A stretch of 64,000 nt of DNA from assembly GCA_965211775.1 (NCBI GenBank), contig OZ242974.1:2046001-2110000 (forward strand), given 5' to 3'. The translations under genes and the position numbers were made by a program. Numbering within the stretch: position 1 is the first letter of the stretch; each line of letters begins with the position of its first letter. The notes below the pieces were generated by a model. The model had not been told where the DNA came from, made no database searches, and saw only the letters and a list, made by a program, of their open reading frames with translations. Below are positions 52,336-61,843 of this stretch, piece after piece. The stretch is from Thiodiazotropha sp040506975. GTDB lineage: Bacteria; Pseudomonadota; Gammaproteobacteria; Chromatiales; Chromatiaceae.

Positions 52336-53007
52336 ATGGGAAATAAAAAGATATCTGTTTTAGTTTTAAGCCTGTTTGCGGCATCGTTATCGGCCGTATC
52401 CGGTGCAGATACTTTAGAGGTCATGATTACTCCCGAGATAGGGGAGTTCAGTGTCAAACATGCCGGCAAGGCGTTGTTGATACGCCGCAACCAGGATACC
52501 GACGCCCTGCTTGAGTTCGACTTTGCCCGCACTTCGCGGCCATGTCCTCCCTTTTGTGCGCAACCGATACAAGTGACGGAGGGCGTCAATACCATCGGTG
52601 AGGTTGAGCTGATCGCATTCATGAAAACAGCACTGGGTGAGGGCAGTGGCCTGTTGATCGATGCCAGGACCCCTGACTGGCATGAACGCGGCACCATTCC
52701 AGGGTCGATCAATGTCCCCTTTACCCATCTAAATCCCGATCAGGGCGCGGACGAGATCACCTTGGAGGAGTCACTGATACTGTTCGGCGCTAAAAAGAGA
52801 GACAAGAACTGGGATTTCACTGAAGCCAAAACCTTGGTGTTGTGGTGTAACGGACCTTGGTGTGGTCAGTCACCCACGGCAATTCGCGGCCTGCTCAGTA
52901 TCGGCTATCCTGCAGAAAAGCTGCATTACTATCGTGGTGGTATGCAACTATGGCAGGTGTTCGGGTTACCCGCAGTCACACCTGACGGGGAATTGGTGGA
53001 TCAATGA
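52336..53007 (+). CDS. secreted rhodanese-domain protein
   Basis: 223-residue protein with a signal peptide (ending about SAVSG). The C-terminal half is a rhodanese domain: LLIDARTPDWHERGTIPGSINVPF, then an active-site loop LWCNGPWCGQSPTAIRGLL, with the catalytic Cys in the usual place. The N-terminal half is a small beta-rich region with a CPPFC pair. I chose ATG 52336, preceded by AGGA (52324-52327) at 8 nt; ATG 52327 lies within that site. Periplasmic rhodaneses move sulfane sulfur; the exact substrate is unknown. Confidence 0.85.
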   Translation: MGNKKISVLVLSLFAASLSAVSGADTLEVMITPEIGEFSVKHAGKALLIRRNQDTDALLEFDFARTSRPCPPFCAQPIQVTEGVNTIGEVELIAFMKTALGEGSGLLIDARTPDWHERGTIPGSINVPFTHLNPDQGADEITLEESLILFGAKKRDKNWDFTEAKTLVLWCNGPWCGQSPTAIRGLLSIGYPAEKLHYYRGGMQLWQVFGLPAVTPDGELVDQ

Positions 53008-53148
53008 ATCACTGGTGGGCGCCATACCAATTCAGATTGCCGAATTGCTGTCGCCACAACCAGCCGATTTCAGAGTCAGAGTTAAGAATTGGAGTTTGAA
53101 AAGGGTTTATCTCGACGCAGAAACCGGCATAAATTCAATCAGTTTTTT

Positions 53149-53225
<77 letters not shown>

Positions 53226-53237
53226 GGAATCGGCGGG

Positions 53238-53243
53238 ATTGTA
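53238..53243 (-). promoter_or_regulatory. probable -10 element of the tRNA promoter
   Basis: On the minus strand TACAAT is followed by a C/G-rich CCCGCC discriminator, typical of stringently controlled stable-RNA promoters, 12 nt before the mature tRNA 5' end. No convincing -35 was found. Confidence 0.4.
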
Positions 53244-53299
53244 GCAGATCCCGGCGCAATAACTGCAGTTTTTGCTGTCGTTGCGCTGGAATCCTCTAA

Positions 53300-55132
53300 T
53301 CAATCGCTGTCGAGGAAGCTGCGGAGACGATCTGAGCGTGAAGGGTGGCGCAGTTTGCGCAGTGCCTTGGCTTCGATCTGGCGGATGCGTTCCCGGGTGA
53401 CATCGAACTGTTTGCCCACCTCTTCAAGGGTGTGGTCGGTGTTCATGTCGATGCCGAAGCGCATGCGCAGCACTTTTGCTTCCCGGCTGGTCAACCCGGC
53501 CAGCATGTTTTGCGTCGCTTCGCCCAGGCCTTCCGCGGTGGCTGACTCGATGGGGGAGACCACGCCGGAATCCTCGATAAAATCACCCAGGTGGGAATCC
53601 TCATCGTCACCGATCGGTGTCTCCATGGAGATCGGTTCCTTGGCGATCTTGAGTACCTTGCGAATCTTGTCTTCCGGCATGTCCATGCGTTCCGCCAGCT
53701 CTTCCGGTGTGGCTTCGCGGCCCATCTCCTGAATCATCTGCCGGGAGATGCGATTCAGTTTGTTGATGGTCTCTATCATATGCACAGGAATGCGGATGGT
53801 ACGCGCCTGATCGGCGATAGAGCGTGTGATGGCCTGACGAATCCACCAGGTCGCATAGGTTGAAAACTTGTAGCCGCGGCGGTATTCGAACTTGTCCACT
53901 GCCTTCATCAGGCCGATATTGCCTTCCTGGATGAGGTCGAGAAACTGTAGTCCGCGGTTGGTGTATTTCTTCGCAATGGAGATGACCAGGCGCAGGTTTG
54001 CTTCCACCATCTCTTTCTTGGCGCGGCGTGCCTTGGCCTCGCCGATCGACATCTTGCGATTGGTCTCTTTGATCTCACCAATGGTCAGCAGGCAGTCGCT
54101 CTCAATGCCGACAAGGCGCTTTTGCGCACGAATGATCTCGTCGGCATGCTCATTGAGGGCTTCCGAATGGGGTTTGCCTTTATTGATCTGGTCGATGATC
54201 CAGTCGAGGTTGGTCTCATTGTCGGGAAACGAGGCGATAAACTCTTTGCGGGGCATGCGTGCCTTGTCGACGCAAAGGTTCATGATGATGCGTTCCTGGT
54301 TGCGGATGCGCTCAATCGTGTCTCTCAAAGTGGAGACGAGCTGATTGAAGGTGATGGGCACCAGCTTGAATTCAAGGAATGTCTCTGAAACCGCATCCTG
54401 GGCTTTTTGCGACTTGGCGCTGGCGCGGCCCTGTTTCTTCAGGGCGGAGCACAGCGAATTATAGCGCTTGCGAAGTTCTTTTCCTTTTGCCGTGACCTCT
54501 TCCGGATCGGGGCCGGTATTTTCCGGATCGTCGCTGCTGTCATCGTCGTCATCACCGGTGCCGTTGTTACTCGCGGCATCCTGCGGTTGCACCGGTGTGG
54601 GGATCTCATCGGGTTCGTTGGGATCGATGAAGCCGCTGGTGATGTCGGCAAGCCGTGATTCGCCGGGTTCAATCTTCTCCAGCAGCGTGCACAGCAGATC
54701 GACGGTGGTAGGGAAGGTGGCCAATGCAGCGGAGACCTGGTGCAGGCCCTCCTCAATGCGCTTGGCGATGCGCAGTTCGCCTTCACGGGTCAGCAGCTCG
54801 ACAGTGCCCATTTCACGCATATACATGCGGACCGGATCAGTGGTGCGGCCGAATTCGCTGTCGACACTGGCCAGGGCGGCAGCTGCCGCCTCGGCGGCGT
54901 CTTCATCGGCGGAGACGACCGAGTCACTGAGGGTGTTGTCTTCCAGATCGGGCGCCGATTCATGGACCGTGATGCCCATGTCGTTGATCATGCGGACGAT
55001 ATCCTCGATCTGCTCAGGCTCTACAATGCCCTCAGGAAGGTGGTCATTAACTTCCGCGTAGGTGAGGAATCCCTGTTCCTTACCCTTTGCAATCAGTTGC
55101 TTTAATTGAGATTGCTGCTGTTCCTGGTTCAT
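53300..55132 (-). CDS. rpoD: RNA polymerase sigma factor RpoD (sigma-70)
   Basis: Primary sigma factor, 610 residues. Region 1.1 at the N-terminus, region 1.2 (DPVRMYMREMGTVELLTREGE), a long non-conserved acidic insert (about 190-240), region 2 (NLRLVISIAKKYTNRGLQFLDLIQEGNIGLMKAVDKFEYRRGYKFSTYATWWIRQAI region, cited in part), region 3, and region 4 (HTLEEVGKQFDVTRERIRQIEAKALRKLRHP). Length and order are normal. Last gene of the rpsU-yqeY-dnaG-rpoD cluster. Confidence 0.97.
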   Translation of the reverse strand: MNQEQQQSQLKQLIAKGKEQGFLTYAEVNDHLPEGIVEPEQIEDIVRMINDMGITVHESAPDLEDNTLSDSVVSADEDAAEAAAAALASVDSEFGRTTDPVRMYMREMGTVELLTREGELRIAKRIEEGLHQVSAALATFPTTVDLLCTLLEKIEPGESRLADITSGFIDPNEPDEIPTPVQPQDAASNNGTGDDDDDSSDDPENTGPDPEEVTAKGKELRKRYNSLCSALKKQGRASAKSQKAQDAVSETFLEFKLVPITFNQLVSTLRDTIERIRNQERIIMNLCVDKARMPRKEFIASFPDNETNLDWIIDQINKGKPHSEALNEHADEIIRAQKRLVGIESDCLLTIGEIKETNRKMSIGEAKARRAKKEMVEANLRLVISIAKKYTNRGLQFLDLIQEGNIGLMKAVDKFEYRRGYKFSTYATWWIRQAITRSIADQARTIRIPVHMIETINKLNRISRQMIQEMGREATPEELAERMDMPEDKIRKVLKIAKEPISMETPIGDDEDSHLGDFIEDSGVVSPIESATAEGLGEATQNMLAGLTSREAKVLRMRFGIDMNTDHTLEEVGKQFDVTRERIRQIEAKALRKLRHPSRSDRLRSFLDSD

Positions 55133-55244
55133 CTTTTACCTTGTAGTCAGACGAGGTGTACAACGCTGAGACTGAACTCACCATATTAGCACACTTTCAT
55201 ATACTTGTACCAGCCGTTGGCCTTTCTCTGAAGACCCCTGTTTC

Positions 55245-56993
55245 TTACTGCTCATCCTGGCTGAGAGTGCCGGGATAGCGGCGTTTCAGCTCATTAAGCA
55301 GATCATCAGACAGTTCGCTGGGACGTAGATTCCCCGGTTGCGGTCGGGAATTTTTATGAAACTGAGCGTTTAATTTGAGGAATGCGTCACGTAATTCAGC
55401 CTCCTGATCCATGCCCGGCAGATCAAATCCGTAATTGGCTAATTTATTGAGGTGATTGAAGTGCTCCGTATCTCGCCATCGTTCCAACAAAGCTGCTTTG
55501 TTAAGCGTAGGTTGGGAACGGATTATTTCAAGTAACTGTTTGAGAATGCTTATGCCGGGTGCGTCCCACTTTTGCCAATCTTTTTCAACGCTGTCTGCAA
55601 TGGTGTATAGATGGGGGCGGTCGAGCAGTAATGCAATGGCCATTCGGATTGGGGTAGGGCGTTGCTGCTTTTCACTAGGCACTACACTCCTTTGGCGGTT
55701 TTGGCCTTTTTGCCGAACGCCTTTGTCGAGATGGCCGTCTCTGATGCCCACCACCTCTTCCAGATGCTGAAACATCATGCGGCGAAACACCCCGGATGGG
55801 AGCTTTTCCAGGAGGGGGGACGCCAGTTGGGCAAGTTTTGCACGACCATCGATACTCTCCATCTGCACCTGATCGGTAAGTTGTTGGAAGAGAAATTGCG
55901 ACAGAGGTTGGGCCTGCTCCATGCGTGCATTGAAGGCATCGGCACCCTCTTTGCGTATCTGAGTGTCCGGGTCCTCGCCTTGGGGCAAAAAGAGGAATTT
56001 GACCTCTCGTCCTTCCCGCATCAGAGGCAGGCTGGTCTGCAGTGCTTTCCAGGCCGCATCCCGACCGGCACGGTCACCGTCAAAACAGAATACCACCTCG
56101 GGACAGGTGCGAAAGATCAATTCCAGATGGTCGTGAGTGGTGGCCGTACCGAGGGTTGCAACGGCATTGAGGATGCCATGCTGGGCCAGTGCGGCCACAT
56201 CCATATAGCCCTCCACCACCAATAGCCGTGCAATCTTGGCGTTTGCCTTGCGCGCCTCATACAGGCCATAGAGTTCCCGTCCTTTGTGAAACAGCGGGGT
56301 TTCAGGTGAGTTCAGGTATTTCGGCTTTTCATCTCCGATGGTGCGGCCGCCAAAACCGATGGTGCGTCCCCTGCGGTCCCGGATGGGGAAGATGATGCGG
56401 TCTCGGAAGCGGTCGTATCCTTTGCTTTCCCCCTCTTGCGTCAATCCACACTGCAACAGCCTGGAGACGGCGGGGGTATCCCTGCCCAGCGCGGTGAGCA
56501 GATTATCCCAGCCTGGAGGCGCATAACCGATACCGAAGGCGGCTGCGATTTCACCGCTCAAGCCGCGTGACTTGAGATAATCGATTGCCTGTTCGGCATT
56601 GGGATGGTTTTTGAGTTGATGGCGGTAGAAGCGGGCTGCATCCTCCATCAAATCATACAGTGGACGCAGGTCCGGGCCTTGGTCGGATCCGGCCTCCCGG
56701 GGTACCTCGAGGCCCGCAGCGTGAGCCAGCTCCTCCACGGCCTCGACAAAACCGAGATTTTCATACTCCATGAGAAAACCAATGGCTGATCCATGGGCGC
56801 CACAGCCGAAACAGTGGTAGAACTGCTTTTGTTGGCTGACGGTGAATGAAGGTGTCTTTTCGTCGTGGAAGGGACAACGCGCCTGAAAGTCGCGGCCCGC
56901 CTTTTTGAGCGGTACGCGCCGATTGATGACATCGACAACGTCGATGCGGTTCAAAAGGTCATCGATAAACTGTGTGGGGATCTTACCGGCCAT
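55245..56993 (-). CDS. dnaG: DNA primase
   Basis: 582-residue primase that makes RNA primers at the replication fork. N-terminal zinc finger CPFHDEKTPSF...CFGCGAHG (about 40-67), RNA polymerase domain with EGYMDV and the TOPRIM-type DGDRAGRDAAWKA, and a C-terminal DnaB-binding region, here less conserved. It lies between yqeY and rpoD, which is the standard macromolecular synthesis order. Confidence 0.96.
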   Translation of the reverse strand: MAGKIPTQFIDDLLNRIDVVDVINRRVPLKKAGRDFQARCPFHDEKTPSFTVSQQKQFYHCFGCGAHGSAIGFLMEYENLGFVEAVEELAHAAGLEVPREAGSDQGPDLRPLYDLMEDAARFYRHQLKNHPNAEQAIDYLKSRGLSGEIAAAFGIGYAPPGWDNLLTALGRDTPAVSRLLQCGLTQEGESKGYDRFRDRIIFPIRDRRGRTIGFGGRTIGDEKPKYLNSPETPLFHKGRELYGLYEARKANAKIARLLVVEGYMDVAALAQHGILNAVATLGTATTHDHLELIFRTCPEVVFCFDGDRAGRDAAWKALQTSLPLMREGREVKFLFLPQGEDPDTQIRKEGADAFNARMEQAQPLSQFLFQQLTDQVQMESIDGRAKLAQLASPLLEKLPSGVFRRMMFQHLEEVVGIRDGHLDKGVRQKGQNRQRSVVPSEKQQRPTPIRMAIALLLDRPHLYTIADSVEKDWQKWDAPGISILKQLLEIIRSQPTLNKAALLERWRDTEHFNHLNKLANYGFDLPGMDQEAELRDAFLKLNAQFHKNSRPQPGNLRPSELSDDLLNELKRRYPGTLSQDEQ

Positions 56994-57060
56994 GTTTTCC
57001 TACTGGCCTTACAGGGAATCGGCCATGGGGCAAGAATAGCTGATAATGGCCTGATGTGAG

Positions 57061-57504
57061 TCAGCCTGCCAGTTTTTGTTTGACCAGGCCGCTGACCTTG
57101 CCCATATCGGCCCGGCCTTGCATCTGGGGTTTGAGCAGCCCCATGACCTTGCCCATGTCCCGCATGCCCGAGGCGTTGGTTTCGGCGATTGCATTGTCGA
57201 CCATTGCCGAAATTTCATCATCGTTCAGACCGGCGGGCATATAGGTCTCGATAATGGCAATCTCGCTCTTTTCCTGCTCTGCCAGCTCCTGGCGGCCCGC
57301 ACTTTCATACTGCTTGATGGAGTCGCGCCGCTGTTTGATCATCTTTTCCAGGATCGCCAATACTTGGATATCATCCAGTTCGGTGCGTTCATCGACCTCG
57401 CGCTGCTTGATCGCGGCGGTGATCAGACGCAAGGTGCCCAGACGCGACTTCTCTTTGGCCTTCATGGCGGCCTTGATGTCATCTAAGATCTGTTCTTTAA
57501 GCAT
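57061..57504 (-). CDS. yqeY: GatB/YqeY domain protein
   Basis: 147-residue helical protein of the YqeY family, related to the C-terminal tRNA-binding domain of GatB. Family motifs: GTLRLITAAIKQREVDER, ETYMPAGLNDDEI and DMGKVMGLLKPQMQGRADMGKVSGLVKQKL. It has no catalytic domain. Its position between rpsU and dnaG is frequent in gammaproteobacteria. Exact function is unknown. Confidence 0.92.
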   Translation of the reverse strand: MLKEQILDDIKAAMKAKEKSRLGTLRLITAAIKQREVDERTELDDIQVLAILEKMIKQRRDSIKQYESAGRQELAEQEKSEIAIIETYMPAGLNDDEISAMVDNAIAETNASGMRDMGKVMGLLKPQMQGRADMGKVSGLVKQKLAG

Positions 57505-57535
57505 CCTGGCTGACTCCTGCGGGGCAGGGGGATGA

Positions 57536-57751
57536 TCAATACTGGCGTTCGAAACGGCGGCTTTCGCGGGAGACCTTTTTCAGGTTGCGTTTAACGGCGG
57601 CGGCTGCCTTGCGTTTGCGTTCCCAGGTGGGCTTTTCATAGAATTCCCGGCGGCGGACTTCAGCGAGCACTCCGGCCTTCTCACAGGAGCGCTTGAAACG
57701 GCGCATGGCGACTTCAAAAGGTTCGTTCTCTTTAACGCGTACGTTCGGCAT
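57536..57751 (-). CDS. rpsU: 30S ribosomal protein S21
   Basis: 71-residue very basic protein: MPNVRVKENEPFEVAMRRFK, then CEKAGVLAEVRRREFYEKPT and a Lys/Arg-rich tail. I chose ATG 57751, which gives the family length; a frame opening at 57832 would add 27 non-conserved residues. S21 helps 30S subunits select mRNA. First gene of the cluster and divergent from tsaD, from which it is separated by 119 bp that must hold both promoters. Confidence 0.96.
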   Translation of the reverse strand: MPNVRVKENEPFEVAMRRFKRSCEKAGVLAEVRRREFYEKPTWERKRKAAAAVKRNLKKVSRESRRFERQY

Positions 57752-57870
57752 CGATGTTGTTTCCTCGAATCTGTTAAGCTTCTCGACCGGTCGAAAGGCG
57801 GAGATTTTACTCATAGCCACCCCGGTTTGCAAAGGTATAGGGCTATTTTACAGCAAAAAGTGGTACAAAT

Positions 57871-58905
57871 ATGCGGGTATTAGGTATAGAAACATCCTGT
57901 GATGAGACCGGCGTGGCCGTTTACGACAGTGAAAAGGGTCTGCTGGCTCATGCCCTGCACAGCCAGGTCGATCTGCATGCCGATTATGGTGGTGTGGTGC
58001 CTGAGTTGGCATCCAGGGACCATGTGCGCAAGCTGTTGCCGCTGGTTCGGCAACTGTTTCAGGATGCCGGGATCGAGGCGTCTTCACTGGACGGTGTGGC
58101 CTACACCGCGGGTCCGGGACTGGTGGGTGCCTTGCTGGTAGGTGCATCGGTGGGACGGAGCATGGCCTGGTCCTGGGGTATCCCGGCAATTGCTGTGCAC
58201 CATATGGAAGGCCATCTCCTGGCGCCCATGCTTGAGCCTGATCCTCCGGCCTTTCCCTTCATCGCAATGCTGGTATCCGGTGGGCACACCCAGTTGGTGG
58301 AGGTGGAGGGTATGGGTCGATACCGACTGCTCGGGGATACCCTGGACGATGCGGCCGGCGAGGCCTTCGATAAAACCGCTAAGCTCCTGGGATTACCCTA
58401 TCCGGGGGGACCGGAACTGGCGAAACTGGCTGAGCAGGGTGATCATGAGCGCTTTCATTTTCCCCGGCCGATGATCGACAGGCCCGGCCTCGACTTCAGT
58501 TTCAGCGGTTTGAAGACCTTTGCCCTGAATACCATCCAGCGGGCCGAGCGTGAGGAGGGGGGAACCCTATCGGCTCAGACCCGGGCCGATATAGCACGCG
58601 CCTTTGAAGAGGCGGTGGTCGACACCCTTTTGCTCAAGTGTCGCAGGGCCGTCAGGCAGTGTGGTATCAAGACGCTGGTGCTGGCCGGCGGGGTCAGCGC
58701 CAATCGACGATTACGTCAGCGGATCGATGCGATGATGGCGGGTGAAGAAGGGGCTGCCTACTATCCCCGTCCCAAGTTTTGCACCGATAACGGCGCCATG
58801 ATCGCTTATGCCGGCTGCCGGCGCCTACTGGCCGGGGAATCCGAGTCGCTTAGGTTTTCGGTCCGCTCCCGCTGGCCCATGGAGTCGCTGGGTGATGGGG
58901 GGTGA
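57871..58905 (+). CDS. tsaD: tRNA threonylcarbamoyladenosine transferase TsaD
   Basis: 344-residue enzyme that transfers threonylcarbamoyl to A37 of ANN-decoding tRNAs with TsaB/TsaE. Hallmarks: MRVLGIETSCDETG, the metal-binding HHMEGHLLAP, VSGGHTQLV, and GGVSANRRLR. Divergent from rpsU, as in E. coli. No strong ribosome-binding site is visible before ATG 57871. Confidence 0.97.
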   Translation: MRVLGIETSCDETGVAVYDSEKGLLAHALHSQVDLHADYGGVVPELASRDHVRKLLPLVRQLFQDAGIEASSLDGVAYTAGPGLVGALLVGASVGRSMAWSWGIPAIAVHHMEGHLLAPMLEPDPPAFPFIAMLVSGGHTQLVEVEGMGRYRLLGDTLDDAAGEAFDKTAKLLGLPYPGGPELAKLAEQGDHERFHFPRPMIDRPGLDFSFSGLKTFALNTIQRAEREEGGTLSAQTRADIARAFEEAVVDTLLLKCRRAVRQCGIKTLVLAGGVSANRRLRQRIDAMMAGEEGAAYYPRPKFCTDNGAMIAYAGCRRLLAGESESLRFSVRSRWPMESLGDGG

Positions 58906-58909
58906 GGCC

Positions 58910-59965
58910 CTAAATTGGGCAATCCTGAATGGGTGTCTTATACAACTCTCCTGCTGTCTCACGTACCATTCTCGGCATCAGATAGCCTGGCAGTTCGGTC
59001 AGCAGCTGTTGCTGCAGTTTCAGGATGGCTGTCTTCTCCAGCTCAAAACGGGCGGCGCCCTCAACCCGGTCGAGCAGGTGCAGGTAATAGGGTAGAACAC
59101 CGATCTCAAAAAGGCGATTGCTGAGCCTGACCAGGGTGTCGCCGTGATCGTTCACGCCCTTCAGCAAGACCGACTGATTCAATAGGGTGACGCCGGACGC
59201 CGCCACCTTTTTCACTCCCTCTGCGACGGCGGGCGACAGCTCATTGGGGTGATTGGCGTGGATTACCATTACCGTTTTGATGGCGCAACGCTTCAAAACG
59301 CTAAGCAGTTCACCTGTGATACGTTGGGGCAGGACCACCGGTAAGCGGGTGTGGATGCGTAGACGTTTGATCTGTGGCAGCGCTTCAAGTTGCGCCAGCC
59401 ATCTTCCGAGTTTGTCGTCACTGACCATCAATGGGTCTCCGCCACTCAGGATGACCTCCTCTACCGCGGGATTGGCGACAAGATAGTCGATGATGTGGCG
59501 CCATTGACTGTTGGTGGCCGTAGCGCCGGTATAGGGGTAGTGCCGGCGAAAGCAGTAGCGGCAATGGACCGCGCATGCCCCGGTGGTGATGATCAGGATA
59601 CGGCCATGATACTTCTGCAACAACCCGGGGCTATGCCCGGCCATGTGGTCCCCGACCGGGTCGGTGCTGAATCCGTCGGCCAGATCCATCTCGCTGGCAT
59701 GTGGGAGAACTTGCAGCAGTAGAGGGTCATCAGGGTCGCCCTTGCGCATCAGTGCGGCGAAGACCTTGGGTACCCGCAGTGAGAATTGCCTGCTGGCCCG
59801 GATGTGATCGGAGACTGCCGACGCTTCGATCTGGAGATATTCGAGCAGACTGGGTAGGTCGGTGAAACCGTCGGCGAGGGCTTTTCGCCACCCTGACGCC
59901 TGCACACAGGACTCTGTCTCAGGTATGATGTGCGCCGCAATTGATATGTTTCGTGAGGATGTCAT
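58910..59965 (-). CDS. epmB: EF-P beta-lysylation protein EpmB (lysine 2,3-aminomutase-like)
   Basis: Radical SAM/PLP enzyme of 351 residues that turns L-alpha-lysine into (R)-beta-lysine for EF-P modification. Radical SAM motif: TGACAVHCRYCFRRHYPY. PLP-binding region: VTLLNQSVLLKGVND. The only ATG start (59965) overlaps the efp start codon on the other strand by 2 bp; there is no ribosome-binding site. The family N-terminus aligns from about residue 10, so the true start may be a non-standard codon a little downstream. Confidence 0.94.
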   Translation of the reverse strand: MTSSRNISIAAHIIPETESCVQASGWRKALADGFTDLPSLLEYLQIEASAVSDHIRASRQFSLRVPKVFAALMRKGDPDDPLLLQVLPHASEMDLADGFSTDPVGDHMAGHSPGLLQKYHGRILIITTGACAVHCRYCFRRHYPYTGATATNSQWRHIIDYLVANPAVEEVILSGGDPLMVSDDKLGRWLAQLEALPQIKRLRIHTRLPVVLPQRITGELLSVLKRCAIKTVMVIHANHPNELSPAVAEGVKKVAASGVTLLNQSVLLKGVNDHGDTLVRLSNRLFEIGVLPYYLHLLDRVEGAARFELEKTAILKLQQQLLTELPGYLMPRMVRETAGELYKTPIQDCPI

Positions 59966-60536
59966 GGCTAGTTATAGCACCAATGAGTTTAAGGGTGGCC
60001 TGAAAATTATGCTGGACGGGGATCCCTGCTCCATTATTGAAAACGAATTCGTAAAGCCTGGCAAAGGTCAGGCCTTCAATCGAGTCAAAATACGCAACCT
60101 GAAGACTGGCCGGGTATTGGAAAAGACCTTCAAATCGGGTGAATCGGTGGAAGGGGCCGACGTGCTTGAGACTGAAATGCAGTATCTCTACAATGATGGC
60201 GAGTTCTGGCACTTCATGGATCCGGATAGTTACGAACAGGTGAGCGCCGATCAGGCTGCAGTGGCGGAGAGTGCCAAATGGCTGAAGGAGCAGGACGTCT
60301 GTCTGGTGACCCTGTGGAATGGCGCCCCGATTATTGTCGAGCCGCCTAAATTCGTGATCCTGAACATCACCGACACCGATCCGGGACTGAAAGGGGATAC
60401 CTCAGGGAGTGGCGGCAAGCCGGCCACCTTAGAGACCGGTGCCGTGGTGCGTGTGCCGCTGTTTGTCCAGATCGGCGAGGCAATCAAGGTGGATACCCGC
60501 AGCGGTGAGTATGTCTCACGCGCCAAGGAAGACTGA
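59964..60536 (+). CDS. efp: translation elongation factor P
   Basis: 190-residue EF-P that rescues ribosomes stalled at polyproline. The modified residue is Lys34 in FVKPGKGQAF. The presence of epmA and epmB alongside indicates beta-lysylation of this Lys. Domain II/III follow normally to TRSGEYVSRA. ATG 59964 has GAGGA just upstream. It is divergent from epmB with overlapping starts and 8 bp from epmA. Confidence 0.97.
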   Translation: MASYSTNEFKGGLKIMLDGDPCSIIENEFVKPGKGQAFNRVKIRNLKTGRVLEKTFKSGESVEGADVLETEMQYLYNDGEFWHFMDPDSYEQVSADQAAVAESAKWLKEQDVCLVTLWNGAPIIVEPPKFVILNITDTDPGLKGDTSGSGGKPATLETGAVVRVPLFVQIGEAIKVDTRSGEYVSRAKED

Positions 60537-60544
60537 CCGGTTTA

Positions 60545-61528
60545 ATGGCCCAAACGAACGATTGGCGACCCTCCGCCTCCATTGAAATTATACGGGCCAG
60601 GGCGGATATGCTGAGCCATATCCGTCGATTCTTTGATCAGATCGGTGTGGTCGAGGTGGAGACACCGGTCTGTTCGCGCTTTGCCGCAACGGATCCTGCA
60701 ATAGAGAGTTTCAATACCCGTTATACCGGCCCCGAGGCGGTTCAGGGTCTCGATCTTTATCTGCATACCTCCCCTGAATTCCCCATGAAGCGGTTGTTGG
60801 CGGCAGGCAGCGGTCCGATCTATCAGATCTGCAAGGTGTTCCGTAAGGGTGAGCTTGGCCGGCGCCACAATCCGGAGTTTTCGCTTCTGGAGTGGTATCG
60901 ACCGGGTCTCGATTATCATCAGCTGATGGATGAAGTGGCCAATCTGATCAATAGATTGACGGCGCGGCCGCTGTCGATCGAAAAACTGACCTATGCCGAA
61001 GCATTCGAGCGTCGGCTCGGAATGAATCCCCATGCGGCCGATCTCGATCATTTACGGCAATGTGCCGTAGAACAGGATATTTCCGGTGCGGACCGGCTTG
61101 CCATCGAGGGTCGTGACGGTTGGCTCGACCTGCTGCTGAGTCATTTGATTGAACCCCGGCTGGGTCAGCACGGAATGACTTTCCTGTATGACTATCCCGC
61201 GAGTCAGGCGGCCTTGGCGAGGGTGCGGGAGGATAGATCTCCGATAGCGGAGCGCTTCGAACTTTATATAGGCGGAATGGAGATTGCCAACGGGTTTCAG
61301 GAACTGACCGATGCCGGTCAGCAGCGAAAGCGATTCAATGCGGACAATCACCGGCGTCGATCTTTCCGGCAAGCGGAAATGCCGATGGATGAAGCCCTGC
61401 TTGATGGGCTGGCTGCAGGGATGCCGGAGTGTTCGGGCGTTGCCTTGGGTCTGGATCGCCTGCTGATGGTTTTGACCGGCACGCACGACATACGCCAGGT
61501 GGTTACATTCCATATCGGCCGGGCTTGA
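60545..61528 (+). CDS. epmA: EF-P--(R)-beta-lysine ligase EpmA (GenX/PoxA)
   Basis: 327-residue class II lysyl-tRNA synthetase paralogue without the anticodon-binding domain. Motif 2 is RKGELGRRHNPEFSLLEWYR, and motif 3 is GVALGLDRLLM. It attaches (R)-beta-lysine to Lys34 of EF-P. It follows efp by 8 bp and is probably cotranscribed. Confidence 0.96.
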   Translation: MAQTNDWRPSASIEIIRARADMLSHIRRFFDQIGVVEVETPVCSRFAATDPAIESFNTRYTGPEAVQGLDLYLHTSPEFPMKRLLAAGSGPIYQICKVFRKGELGRRHNPEFSLLEWYRPGLDYHQLMDEVANLINRLTARPLSIEKLTYAEAFERRLGMNPHAADLDHLRQCAVEQDISGADRLAIEGRDGWLDLLLSHLIEPRLGQHGMTFLYDYPASQAALARVREDRSPIAERFELYIGGMEIANGFQELTDAGQQRKRFNADNHRRRSFRQAEMPMDEALLDGLAAGMPECSGVALGLDRLLMVLTGTHDIRQVVTFHIGRA

Positions 61529-61843
61529 AATCAACACGATAATCAAGCCGCTCACTGAGCGGACAGATGGCTGGCATCGTCCGCTATTCATTAAGTGGGA
61601 AGTTGTTTCCCATATTGCGCGCTTTCTGCATATTTAACCATTTTTTACCCATTGTCCGATCTCGCCCGATTAGACTCTAACCATGAATTATGGGGGGTAA
61701 ACCTGTCTTATCTCCAATACCGGACCTAAGCTTAAGCATAGAGGCAGGCGATGGCTTGAGTCTTCGGCTGCGGGTACTTCAAGGGCATAGTGTGATCGTT
61801 GTTTTATCGGCTCCTCTACTGCCCGTACGAGCAATGGCTTCGA
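61529..61843. other. intergenic region with a small hairpin
   Basis: 315 bp without a gene. A CCGCTC/GAGCGG hairpin (61548-61562) 20 bp after epmA could end its transcript, though there is no T tract. The rest is unremarkable; no promoter was identified for the next gene. Confidence 0.45.
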
